Shown: positions 8,913-15,979 of the stretch, one piece after another
Layout: the number at the start of each line of letters is the position of its first letter
How positions within the stretch are numbered: position 1 is the first letter of the stretch
DNA from: Anaerolineae bacterium
GTDB lineage: Bacteria > Chloroflexota > Anaerolineae > 4572-78 > J111
DNA length: 64,000 bases
Assembly: GCA_022071955.1 (NCBI GenBank)
Contig: JAJVIM010000022.1
Location: 164,243-228,242 of the forward strand
Direction of reading: 5' to 3'
Position numbers and translations under genes: made by a program
Notes under the pieces: generated by a model
Seen by the model: only the letters and a program-made list of their open reading frames with translations
Databases searched by the model: none
What the model was told of the DNA's origin: nothing

Positions 8913-9014
8913 AAAACAGGATTCAGGAGTCAGGAATTAGGAATTAGGGAAGTTCCTGCCTCGGCTTTAAAAATTTGTAGCAGGAGTCTAAAACTACCGA
9001 TTTGGACTCGCTGG
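8913..9014. repeat. Degenerate copy of the AGGATTCAGGAGTCA/CAGGAGTCCAAAA repeat
   Basis: It starts with GAAAACAGGATTCAGGAGTCA and continues through a CTGCCTCGGCTTTAAAAA-like stretch to CAGGAGTCTAAAAC...TTTGGACTC (8981-9008). A better preserved copy with an intact 32-bp palindrome is at 15130-15235. In both, the element begins right upstream of a minus-strand start codon. Confidence 0.6.
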
Positions 9015-9108
9015 AAACTAAATGAATCTGCGCATTTGGGCAAACCGCAATAATGGTCACACGGTAAGCGTAACCTGCGCTTGAGCCTGAAAAGAATCTA
9101 AAAGAATT

Positions 9109-9231
9109 ATAAAGGCCAGCGAGCGAGCCGCCAACTTTACCCATCAGTTGCTGGCCTTTGGCCGCAAACAGGTGATCCAGCCGGTGGTTCTCAGCCTGAA
9201 CAGCGACATCAGCAACATGCTGCCCGCCTCA
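9109..9231 (+). pseudogene. Relic of a histidine kinase dimerisation domain
   Basis: The plus-strand frame reads ASERAANFTHQLLAFGRKQ followed by VIQPVVLSLNSDISNM. This matches the second helix of the DHp domain of hybrid kinases; a local example is the kinase at 27436, which has GERAADLTRQILAFSRRQV. The H-box lies further upstream in such proteins and is absent here. No start, ATPase domain or receiver remains, so this is a decayed fragment left in the spacer. Confidence 0.6.
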
Positions 9232-9300
9232 TTAGCCTGGCTACGCCGGCAATGTATTTTATGGAGTGTCCCGTTCAGTCCCGGTTGCTTTTACAACAAA

Positions 9301-9331
9301 CAGCCTATGAAAGCGTGGCCTTCATAGGCTG
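9301..9331. repeat. 11-bp hairpin CAGCCTATGAA
   Basis: Arms 9301-9311 and 9321-9331 pair perfectly around a 9-nt loop. Function is unknown; it could end an old transcript of the decayed kinase. Confidence 0.5.
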
Positions 9332-9362
9332 AATTAATGCGTTTCTTCGGCTGAAATCCAAA

Positions 9363-9520
9363 ACTTTTTCCGAAAAGTTTGGAAATCTTCCTGAGAACTT
9401 TTAAAATTTTTCCGAAAACTTTCAGAACTTTTCCGAAAAGTTAAGCCAATCTTCCTGAGAATTTTTAAAACTTTTCCGAAAACTTTCAGAACTTTTCCGA
9501 AAAGTTTGGCAATCTTACCA
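9363..9520. repeat. 64-bp tandem repeat, 2.5 copies
   Basis: Units start at 9363, 9427 and 9491 (partial). Each contains the near-palindrome ACTTTTCCGAAAAGT, a CTTCCTGAGAA element and an ACTTTTCCGAAAACTTTC half-site. Spacing is exactly 64 bp with a few substitutions. The repeat is AT-rich compared with its surroundings. Confidence 0.85.
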
Positions 9521-9529
9521 AGGCTTTGA

Positions 9530-9572
9530 CCGTGTCACAGGCTGACTCCGTCCGATTCAGCCTGTGACACGG
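9530..9572 (-). terminator. 16-bp hairpin downstream of hppA
   Basis: CCGTGTCACAGGCTGA (9530-9545) pairs perfectly with 9557-9572 around an 11-nt loop, 28 bp past the hppA stop. No U-tract follows, so it could be a 3'-end stabiliser or a factor-dependent terminator. Confidence 0.5.
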
Positions 9573-9600
9573 CGGCAATCAGCGGTAGAAAGCCCGCTTA

Positions 9601-11880
9601 TCAGGCTACAACTGTCTCTTTCAATACCACTCTGCGCTTGCTTTGCCAGAGCGCCCAGACAAAAGCCGCCACCATCAACCCTACCACCATCCAACTGAGC
9701 ACGCCCAGGCCAAACTTAAATTGAACAATGATGGGAGCGATAATCACCGAAACCAGATTTACCACTTTAATCATTGGGTTGAGGGCCGGGCCGGCCGTAT
9801 CTTTAAGCGGGTCACCAACCGTATCACCCACAACCGAAGCCTTATGTCGCTCCGAGTTTTTGCCCAGGTTTTTAGCCGGATTGCGCGGCTCATCTTCGAT
9901 GATCTTTTTGGCGTTATCCCAGGCGCCGCCGGCGTTGGCCATAAACACGGCCAATAACTGGCCGGATAAAATGATGCCGGCCAGGAACCCGCCCAGTGCT
10001 TCAACCTGAAGGACCATTCCAACAATTATGGGCGAAACCACGGCCATCACCGCCAGGCTGATCAACTCTTTTTGGGCCGCAGCCGTAGAAATCGACACTG
10101 CCCGGGCATAGTCGGGCTTAACCGTGCCTTCCATTAAACCGGGAATCTTAAACTGGCGACGAACTTCACTGACAATCATACTGGCCGCCCGGCTGACGGC
10201 TTTGATGGCAAATGAGGAAAACAACCAGGGAATAGCACCACCAAAGAGCATCCCCACAAAGACCATTGGCTGAGATACTCTAATACCCTGAGCCAGCGCT
10301 TCCGGGTCAATCACTCCAACGTCGGTGATAAACGAACCAAACAGGGACACCGCCGCAATTACCGCCGAGCCAATGGCGATGCCTTTGGTGATTGCCTTGG
10401 TAGTATTACCTACTGCGTCCAAATCGGCCATAACCTGGCGGGCCTTGGGTTCCAACCCGGCCATCTCGCCAATACCGTTAGCATTATCGGCAATCGGCCC
10501 AAACGAGTCCATTGCCACGTTATTGCCGGTGAGAGTGAGCATGCCAATGCCGGTTAAAGCCACGCCGTACAACACAAAGGTAACTTGCTCAAAGCCCGAA
10601 TAACCGGGGATACTGCCGTAGATCAGATAGGCTACAAAAATTGTGACAGCAATGATCATAGTTGCCCAAACGCTTGATTCATACCCCACCGCCAGCCCGG
10701 AGATAATCGTAGTGGCGGGGCCGCCATCCGTGCTTTCCCGAATCTCCCGGACCGGTTCCCGGTCGGCCCCGGTGAAATACTCGGTTATCCGATCCAGAAC
10801 AATGGCCAGGCCAACCCCAAGCGCGGTTGAGAGGAAAGGCCGCCACCAACCACCGGGCACGTTTTGCATATAAAATACAGCTACCAAACCAAACAGCACG
10901 GTTGAGATCACCGCCGAGCTGAGAAAACCGCGAAAGATCGCTCCCATCGCGTCGGCCCCGCTGCCATCCTTACCGGCTTTAACCAAATAGGTGCCGATAA
11001 TTGACGAAAGCACACCAATCCCGCGGACCAGCAACGGAAAGATAATCCAGTTCAAATTGCCGGTAATCCGTACCAGAGCCAGCCCCAGGATCAGGCCGGA
11101 GACAATTGTGACCTCGTAACTCTCAAAAATATCGGCAGCCATGCCGGCGCAATCCCCCACATTGTCGCCTACCAGGTCAGCAATAACCGCGGCGTTACGG
11201 GGGTCGTCTTCTTCCAGACCGGCTTCTACCTTACCCACCAGGTCGGCCCCAACATCGGCGGCTTTAGTGTAAATACCGCCGCCGACCCGCATAAACAAAG
11301 CCAGTAAGGTGCCGCCAAAGCCAAACCCCAGGAGCGCATCGGGGGCAGCCGTGCCGTAAATGATGAAAATAAGCGTACCGCCCAACAACCCCAAGCCATC
11401 GGTCAACATCCCGGTAATGGTACCGGCCCGATAAGCCACTTTCAGCGCCCCCCCAAAACTGGTTCGGGCCGCATTAGCCACCCGAACATTGGCCTGAACA
11501 GCCATCCGCATGCCAATCTGTCCTACCAGCAGCGAGAATCCGGCCCCCATTAAAAAAGCAATGGCCCGCCCAAAGGCCACGTACAGGCGAGCATTCTCGC
11601 CAAACTCGGTCTGCGCTTCGAGCGTGGGATTGACAATCCAGGCGCTAAAAAACAAGGCAATTGTTAGCAAGCCTATAAAAGGAAGGATAGTCCGTAATTG
11701 GCGGCTCAGATAAGCATCGGCCCCTTCTTTAATGGCTCCCCAAATCGATTGCATCTTTTCTGTGCCTTTATCTTCTTTGAGCACTTGCTGCCTCAGAAAG
11801 ACAGCGTAGGCCAGGCCCAGAATTGCCACACCTAATACCCCAAAAATAGCGTACGTTTCAAACAAAGTCATGCCGTGCAT
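9601..11880 (-). CDS. hppA: Membrane-bound proton-translocating pyrophosphatase (K+-independent type)
   Basis: 759 residues with about 16 predicted membrane helices. It couples pyrophosphate hydrolysis to ion pumping across the cytoplasmic membrane. The substrate-binding segment DVGADLVGKVEAGLEEDDPR and the following DNVGDCAGMAADIFESYE are intact. The second conserved acidic block, near VGDTVGDPLKDTAGPALN, is also present. The motif GNTTKA (Lys495) marks K+-independent enzymes, which are proton pumps; K+-dependent ones have GNTTAA. ATG 11880 has AAGGG 8 nt upstream. It follows a cytidylate-kinase-like gene by 60 bp, so the two are likely co-transcribed. Confidence 0.95.
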   Translation of the reverse strand: MHGMTLFETYAIFGVLGVAILGLAYAVFLRQQVLKEDKGTEKMQSIWGAIKEGADAYLSRQLRTILPFIGLLTIALFFSAWIVNPTLEAQTEFGENARLYVAFGRAIAFLMGAGFSLLVGQIGMRMAVQANVRVANAARTSFGGALKVAYRAGTITGMLTDGLGLLGGTLIFIIYGTAAPDALLGFGFGGTLLALFMRVGGGIYTKAADVGADLVGKVEAGLEEDDPRNAAVIADLVGDNVGDCAGMAADIFESYEVTIVSGLILGLALVRITGNLNWIIFPLLVRGIGVLSSIIGTYLVKAGKDGSGADAMGAIFRGFLSSAVISTVLFGLVAVFYMQNVPGGWWRPFLSTALGVGLAIVLDRITEYFTGADREPVREIRESTDGGPATTIISGLAVGYESSVWATMIIAVTIFVAYLIYGSIPGYSGFEQVTFVLYGVALTGIGMLTLTGNNVAMDSFGPIADNANGIGEMAGLEPKARQVMADLDAVGNTTKAITKGIAIGSAVIAAVSLFGSFITDVGVIDPEALAQGIRVSQPMVFVGMLFGGAIPWLFSSFAIKAVSRAASMIVSEVRRQFKIPGLMEGTVKPDYARAVSISTAAAQKELISLAVMAVVSPIIVGMVLQVEALGGFLAGIILSGQLLAVFMANAGGAWDNAKKIIEDEPRNPAKNLGKNSERHKASVVGDTVGDPLKDTAGPALNPMIKVVNLVSVIIAPIIVQFKFGLGVLSWMVVGLMVAAFVWALWQSKRRVVLKETVVA

Positions 11881-11940
11881 GGAGGTAACCCTTTCTAGGT
11901 AACGGATAAGAATAACTGGTTTCTTTGCTTTGAAGGATAT

Positions 11941-12600
11941 TTATTTGGTGACCAACTGCTGGACAGCCGCAACAATTACCTGAGCAGCCGATTCAGTTTT
12001 CCATTTGCTGCTATTAAGCAGAAAATGATAGAGTGAGGGGTCATCTGTCCTAACGCCAAAAAGTTGCCCCAGATACTGAGCGGTTTTGCGGTCCCGTTCT
12101 ACAACCATTTGATACGCTTTTTCAACATCCAGAATGCCCTCTCGGTCTTGAATGCGCCGCAGGCGGGTGGCTATGGGCGCCTCAATCCGCACGTGAAGCA
12201 CGCCAGGGCTATCCTGTAAAACTGCCTGCCCGCCACGCCCCATAATAACCACATTGTCCTGCTGATAAGCTGCCAGCAGCACTCGCCGGACAAAGTTAAC
12301 AAACCTAACCTCGTCGAGCTTTTTGATCCCCATAGTTTCCGCACCGCTTTCATCCTGTGTCCAAACCGGTAGTTCTGCCACCACATAGGGGCCAGGACGC
12401 AATAAACGTTCCAGAAAATTTCTTTCCCGGTAATGCTCGGTAGTGAAATCAACCAGTTCATTCTCGGTTAATCCCTGTTCAGTGGCGACCTGGGTAATGA
12501 GATATTTGTCCAGATAACGATAGTTCAGAAGCTCACATACCTTGACGGCAATTTCCTCTGCCCCGCTACCCCATTGTCGGGAAATTGTAATAACGCCCAT
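11941..12600 (-). CDS. Cytidylate kinase-like family protein
   Basis: 219 residues. The N-terminus VITISRQWGSGAEEIA is the modified P-loop of the cytidylate-kinase-like family, followed by YRYLDK, MGRGGQAVL and an Arg-rich RLRRIQDREG lid-like segment. The family has the P-loop kinase fold, but its substrates are mostly unproven, and it is distinct from the housekeeping CMP kinase. ATG 12600 has GGAGG 7 nt upstream; an in-frame TTG at 12615 lies before that ribosome site and is unlikely. It is preceded by a structured leader and followed by hppA. The pairing could link nucleotide phosphorylation to pyrophosphate use, but that is inference. Confidence 0.8.
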   Translation of the reverse strand: MGVITISRQWGSGAEEIAVKVCELLNYRYLDKYLITQVATEQGLTENELVDFTTEHYRERNFLERLLRPGPYVVAELPVWTQDESGAETMGIKKLDEVRFVNFVRRVLLAAYQQDNVVIMGRGGQAVLQDSPGVLHVRIEAPIATRLRRIQDREGILDVEKAYQMVVERDRKTAQYLGQLFGVRTDDPSLYHFLLNSSKWKTESAAQVIVAAVQQLVTK

Positions 12601-12636
12601 CTTAAACCTCCGCAAAAATCAACATCAACGTTAATA

Positions 12637-12737
12637 GAAAAATAAAAAGAGCACCGCAGCTTCAATGGCTCTTGATTGGCCTTGGCCCAAATCGGTTCCA
12701 ACAGGAACCAAGCCTGCCCAATCAAATCGGTGCTCTT
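12637..12737 (-). ncRNA. Structured leader or small RNA upstream of the cytidylate-kinase-like/hppA genes
   Basis: On the minus strand three nested helices can form. AAGAGCACCG (12737-12728) pairs with CGGTGCTCTT (12656-12647). TTGATTGG (12725-12718) pairs with CCAATCAA (12679-12672). GGTTCC-TGTT-GGAACC closes the tip (12709-12694). The outer helix runs straight into TTTTTATTTTT, giving an intrinsic-terminator form about 37 nt before the start codon. This suits an attenuator, a riboswitch-like leader or a free small RNA. I do not recognise the class, and no T-box consensus is present. Confidence 0.45.
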
Positions 12738-13270
12738 GTAAATTAGTCGGTTGAATCAGTCTGGCTAACTGCCCGACAATTCTACTTAATTGGAAATTGT
12801 TGAATTATCCATTTTTAACCTCGCACCAGCCTGAAGCGGCGCGACCCTTTGGCAATTTCTCGCCTTCCCCATCACCGGTGACGGGGTAGCAGCGGCCCGA
12901 CTGCTGAAGATATTAGAACAATAATTCATCCTGATTACAATTTCAACTCTTGAATTTTAATCAATAAGCCTCTCGGTCTCGGATCTGTGCAAGCCCCGGT
13001 CTGCCCGGCGCTGCCACTTTTTTTCCGGCAATAATCATAAATTCAAATAACAGGCAAACCTTTTTCCCGACCGAGACCATTTGGTTAAACAACAAATGAT
13101 ACTTGTCGATTGCGGCAATATTAGCACTTGCCCAATACTTTGTCAAAAATTTCACATTTCGTATTAACAAAAAAACAGGCTGCCAACAATGGTTTATAGG
13201 CTTGTTTGTGACTGTCTGGGAGCAGGTATCCTCAATGTTAGGGGAGAGGTAAATTCAACACAAAATTTCG
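12738..13270. other. Gene-free spacer, about 530 bp
   Basis: No convincing gene. A plus-strand frame at 12835-12924 ends naturally (ATLWQFLAFPITGD followed by GVAAARLLKILEQ and a stop) and has coding-like codons. It has no start and may be another unrecognised relic. GGTCTCGG (12973-12980) has a matching CCGAGACC near 13070. The left part probably carries the promoter for the cytidylate-kinase-like operon. Confidence 0.4.
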
Positions 13271-13299
13271 TTGGACATTCACTCAAAAAGGAGTAGAAT
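13271..13299 (+). promoter_or_regulatory. Sigma-70-like promoter for the MFS gene
   Basis: TTGGAC (13271-13276), a 17-nt spacer and TAGAAT (13294-13299), 40 bp before the ATG. Both boxes are near consensus with ideal spacing. Confidence 0.6.
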
Positions 13300-13338
13300 C
13301 AGCCGGTTATCCATCACCCATCGATACAGGAACCGACA

Positions 13339-14607
13339 ATGATAAAAACGTCACGCTTAACGGCGCTGCAACATCGTGATTTTCGTTTGTTTTGGGCCGG
13401 TCAAACCGTGTCGGTCATCGGCTCGCAGATGCAGTTGGTGGCGGTTGACTGGCACGTGTACCAGCTTTTGCGCGGGCAGGATTTCACGCTGGTACTGGGC
13501 GACTGGCATATTAATCTGGGCGCTTCGGCGCTGGGACTGGGCGGGCTGGGGCTGGCCCGCATCCTGCCGATCATCGCCTTTGCCCTGCTCGGCGGAATTA
13601 TGGCCGACCTGCGCGACCGCCGCCAGTTGATGATGCTGGCCGAAGTGGCCGCCGCCGTTTTTGCGCTGGGGCTGGCCGTCATCACCTTTACCGGCTACGA
13701 CAACATTCTGGCCATTTACCTGCTCACCGCCGCCGGCGCGGCCACCACCGCCTTTGAAAACCCGGCCCGGCAGTCGCTGGTACCCAACCTGGTGCCGCGC
13801 GAAGATTTGAGCAACGCGGTCAGCCTCAACACATTGAGCTGGCAACTGGCCACAATTTTTGGGCCGATGGTCGCGGGAGTGTTGCTCAGTCGCTTCAATG
13901 CCAGCACCGTTTACAGCCTCAACGCCGTGTCGTTTTTGGTGATTGCCGGCGCGCTGCTGCTGATGCGCTACCGGGGCAAAGCCGCCGCCGCCAACACCGG
14001 GCTGGGTTGGGGCGCACTGCTCGAAGGGTTCCGCTTTACGTACCACAACCGTATCATTTGGGGCACGATGCTGCTGGATTTTCTGGCCACCTTCTTTTCA
14101 TCGGCGCGGACAATGCTGCCCATTGTGGCCAGCGATATTTTGGGCGTGGGCGTGCAGGGTTACGCGCTGCTGGTTACGGCCCAGCCGCTGGGAGCGATGC
14201 TGGCCGGGATTGTGCTGTCGCTGCGCAAAGAGATTGTGCGGCAGGGCCAAGTGCTGCTGGCCTGCGTGGCGCTGTACGGGCTGGCCACGGCGCTGTTTGG
14301 GCTGTCGATCTGGTTCTGGCTTAGTTACCTGCTGTTTGCTGTAACCGGCGCGGCCGATACCGTATCGACGGTGATCCGGGGCACGCTGCGGCAGGTGCTC
14401 ACGCCGGACCACCTGCGCGGGCGAATGATGGGGGTCAATATGATGTTCTTTATGGGCGGCCCGCAGCTCGGCGAGCTGGAAGCCGGGCTGGTGGCCTCGG
14501 TGGGGGGTGTGGGGCTGGCCATTGTCAGCGGCGGGCTGGCCACGCTGCTGCTCACCGGCTGGATTGCCTGGAAATATCCCCGGCTGCGGCGATATACCGC
14601 CACTTAA
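13339..14607 (+). CDS. MFS transporter of the MFS_3/EntS-like exporter family
   Basis: 422 residues with about 12 hydrophobic helices. It opens with TALQHRDFRLFWAGQTVS, a start typical of this family, and has the loop motif GGIMADLRDRRQL between helices 2 and 3 and LTPDHLRGRMMGVN in the second half. Relatives export siderophores, macrolides or other small hydrophobic compounds; the substrate cannot be told here. It has its own promoter and AGGA before ATG 13339. It ends in a 4-bp tail-to-tail overlap with the next gene, so it is a single-gene unit. Confidence 0.88.
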   Translation: MIKTSRLTALQHRDFRLFWAGQTVSVIGSQMQLVAVDWHVYQLLRGQDFTLVLGDWHINLGASALGLGGLGLARILPIIAFALLGGIMADLRDRRQLMMLAEVAAAVFALGLAVITFTGYDNILAIYLLTAAGAATTAFENPARQSLVPNLVPREDLSNAVSLNTLSWQLATIFGPMVAGVLLSRFNASTVYSLNAVSFLVIAGALLLMRYRGKAAAANTGLGWGALLEGFRFTYHNRIIWGTMLLDFLATFFSSARTMLPIVASDILGVGVQGYALLVTAQPLGAMLAGIVLSLRKEIVRQGQVLLACVALYGLATALFGLSIWFWLSYLLFAVTGAADTVSTVIRGTLRQVLTPDHLRGRMMGVNMMFFMGGPQLGELEAGLVASVGGVGLAIVSGGLATLLLTGWIAWKYPRLRRYTAT

Positions 14608-15119
14608 CGGCGGGGCGCCTTTTTTTGCAGATCGATGCGCGAGAGTTCGGGGCGGCCGGGCACGTACTCCACGGCCACCTGCTCACCGACGGCCAGCCGT
14701 TTGTGAGTGCGAACCGGCACGGGTTGGTACGCCGATTGTCCCTGCCCGTACTGATAGCCCACGTAATATTTCTTGCCGGGCGGGCGGGGCGGGTCAACCC
14801 ACAGATGGGTGATGGTCGCCGCGCCGGTTACTTTGCTTTGTTCAAAAACGCGGGTCCGGCGCCAGTCGCGCCAGGCCAGCCACCACAAATAAAAAGCCGC
14901 CGGCACAAACAGGGGAAAAATGAACGGCAAAAAGATGGCCAGCCACGATGGGTTGTAAAGGCTGTCCAGATTCAATAGCGACGGGTTCAGCCATTGGAGC
15001 AGCCCGATGGCCGCGCCGGCCAGTGACAGCACCCCCAATGCCGTCAAGCCCAAAATATCTTTGCCGGTGGCCGGCAGAAAGGCCGGTTGGGTGGGCCGGG
15101 ATTCCGGCGGGTTGGTCAT
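14604..15119 (-). CDS. Small membrane protein, DUF3592-like
   Basis: 171 residues. Two hydrophobic segments, at about residues 24-45 and 57-82, are followed by a soluble beta-rich domain with VGYQYGQGQSAYQPVPV and VGEQVAVEYVPGRPELSRID. That pattern is typical of DUF3592 proteins, which place a small SH3/OB-like domain next to the membrane. Function is unknown. ATG 15119 is preferred over an in-frame TTG at 15125. A CAGGAGTC repeat begins just upstream. Confidence 0.65.
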   Translation of the reverse strand: MTNPPESRPTQPAFLPATGKDILGLTALGVLSLAGAAIGLLQWLNPSLLNLDSLYNPSWLAIFLPFIFPLFVPAAFYLWWLAWRDWRRTRVFEQSKVTGAATITHLWVDPPRPPGKKYYVGYQYGQGQSAYQPVPVRTHKRLAVGEQVAVEYVPGRPELSRIDLQKKAPRR

Positions 15120-15129
15120 CGTCAAATCC

Positions 15130-15235
15130 CTTGAAAATAGGATTCAGGAGTCATGCATCGGGAGACAGGAGATCCCTGCCCCGGTTCTTAAAAATTGTGA
15201 CAGGAGTCCAAAACCGCGGTTTTGGACTCCTGTTC
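15130..15235. repeat. AGGATTCAGGAGTCA repeat with 32-bp perfect palindrome
   Basis: GAAAATAGGATTCAGGAGTCA is followed by CTGCCCCGGTTCTTAAAAATTG and a 32-bp perfect palindrome at 15201-15232 (arm CAGGAGTCCAAAACCG). A decayed relative lies at 8913-9014. The rest of the 190-bp gap shows nothing else. Confidence 0.75.
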
Positions 15236-15310
15236 ATTGAATCGTCGGGATGCTTTGTGAAGCGCCCCGACGCCGGGCTGCCCGCCCCCCCAGCGGAACA
15301 CCCCTGTGGC

Positions 15311-15835
15311 TTACTGGCTCGACAGCGAGAAGATCAACTGCTTTTGGGTTTGGTCGGTGGGATCAGTAATCATGACCACCGTCAGATTTTGCTTGTTTTT
15401 TGACCAGATAGCCGTTTGGAACAGGTCGTTGCCCTGGTTGGCCGCTTCCATCATGGCGTTGACATCAACCATGCTGCCGGCGATGCCGCCCAGGCCGCTG
15501 CTCCAGCCCGCGCCTTCCAGCTCTTTGCTGTAAAAACCTTTCACCTGATCCCAGGTGGTGTCGGCCGGCAGTTGGAAGCCCTTTTGCTCAACTTTGCCGC
15601 TGCCGAGCGCGCCCAGGGCCTGGCGCATGGCCGCATCCTGCTCCATATTTTTGGCCAGCGTGTCACCAATGTTAGACTCGCCCTCTTTTAATTCGGTAGC
15701 GCCGGGATACACCGGCAAATCGCCGATAGCCACCGCGCCCCCGCCGAACATTCCCATCACCGAGTTGCAGGCCAGCAACGGCAATATTAACAGGCCAAGC
15801 AAAGCTACAAATCGAAATGAAATTTTTGTGTTCAT
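15311..15835 (-). CDS. Lipoprotein with one copy of a 'FYxxEL..GW' domain
   Basis: 174 residues. A lipoprotein signal ends in the lipobox LLAC at about residue 23, so the mature protein is anchored outside the membrane. The remainder has VYPGATEL, a central helix with GFYSKELEGAGW, and a C-terminal strand pair. The same pattern occurs three times in the next lipoprotein upstream in transcription, so the two are paralogous. No known function. ATG 15835 follows AAGGAG by about 10 nt; a GTG at 15844 is too close to that site. Confidence 0.7.
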   Translation of the reverse strand: MNTKISFRFVALLGLLILPLLACNSVMGMFGGGAVAIGDLPVYPGATELKEGESNIGDTLAKNMEQDAAMRQALGALGSGKVEQKGFQLPADTTWDQVKGFYSKELEGAGWSSGLGGIAGSMVDVNAMMEAANQGNDLFQTAIWSKNKQNLTVVMITDPTDQTQKQLIFSLSSQ

Positions 15836-15979
15836 AGTACACACGCTCCTTTTGATTGAAATACCTTTGCATTTCTTAATCAGGCCACAGATTTCGCAGA
15901 TTTACACAGATTTTCTTAAAAATTTAGTGGCAATTTTATTGTCGGGGCCGCGCCCCTACCCAACTACTGCACAACCCCA

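Larger units (their letters stand above)
8896..9600. other. 705-bp non-coding spacer between hutU and hppA
   Basis: No gene is supported here. Going from left to right it holds a degenerate copy of the AGGATTCAGGAGTCA repeat, a histidine-kinase relic, a small hairpin, a 64-bp tandem repeat and a strong 16-bp hairpin downstream of hppA. Each is listed separately. It must also contain the hut promoter, but I see no convincing sigma-70 boxes. Confidence 0.7.

Noticed and set aside
9363..9520. CRISPR-like direct repeats
   Set aside because: The units are contiguous 64-bp tandem repeats without unique spacers, and no cas gene is near.
12637..12737. T-box or other known riboswitch
   Set aside because: The T-box AGGGTGG core is absent and no other consensus was recognised, so only a generic structured leader is claimed.
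12961..13170. 69-residue open frame on the minus strand
   Set aside because: No ribosome site, no recognisable motif, AT-rich and lysine-rich composition unlike the neighbours.
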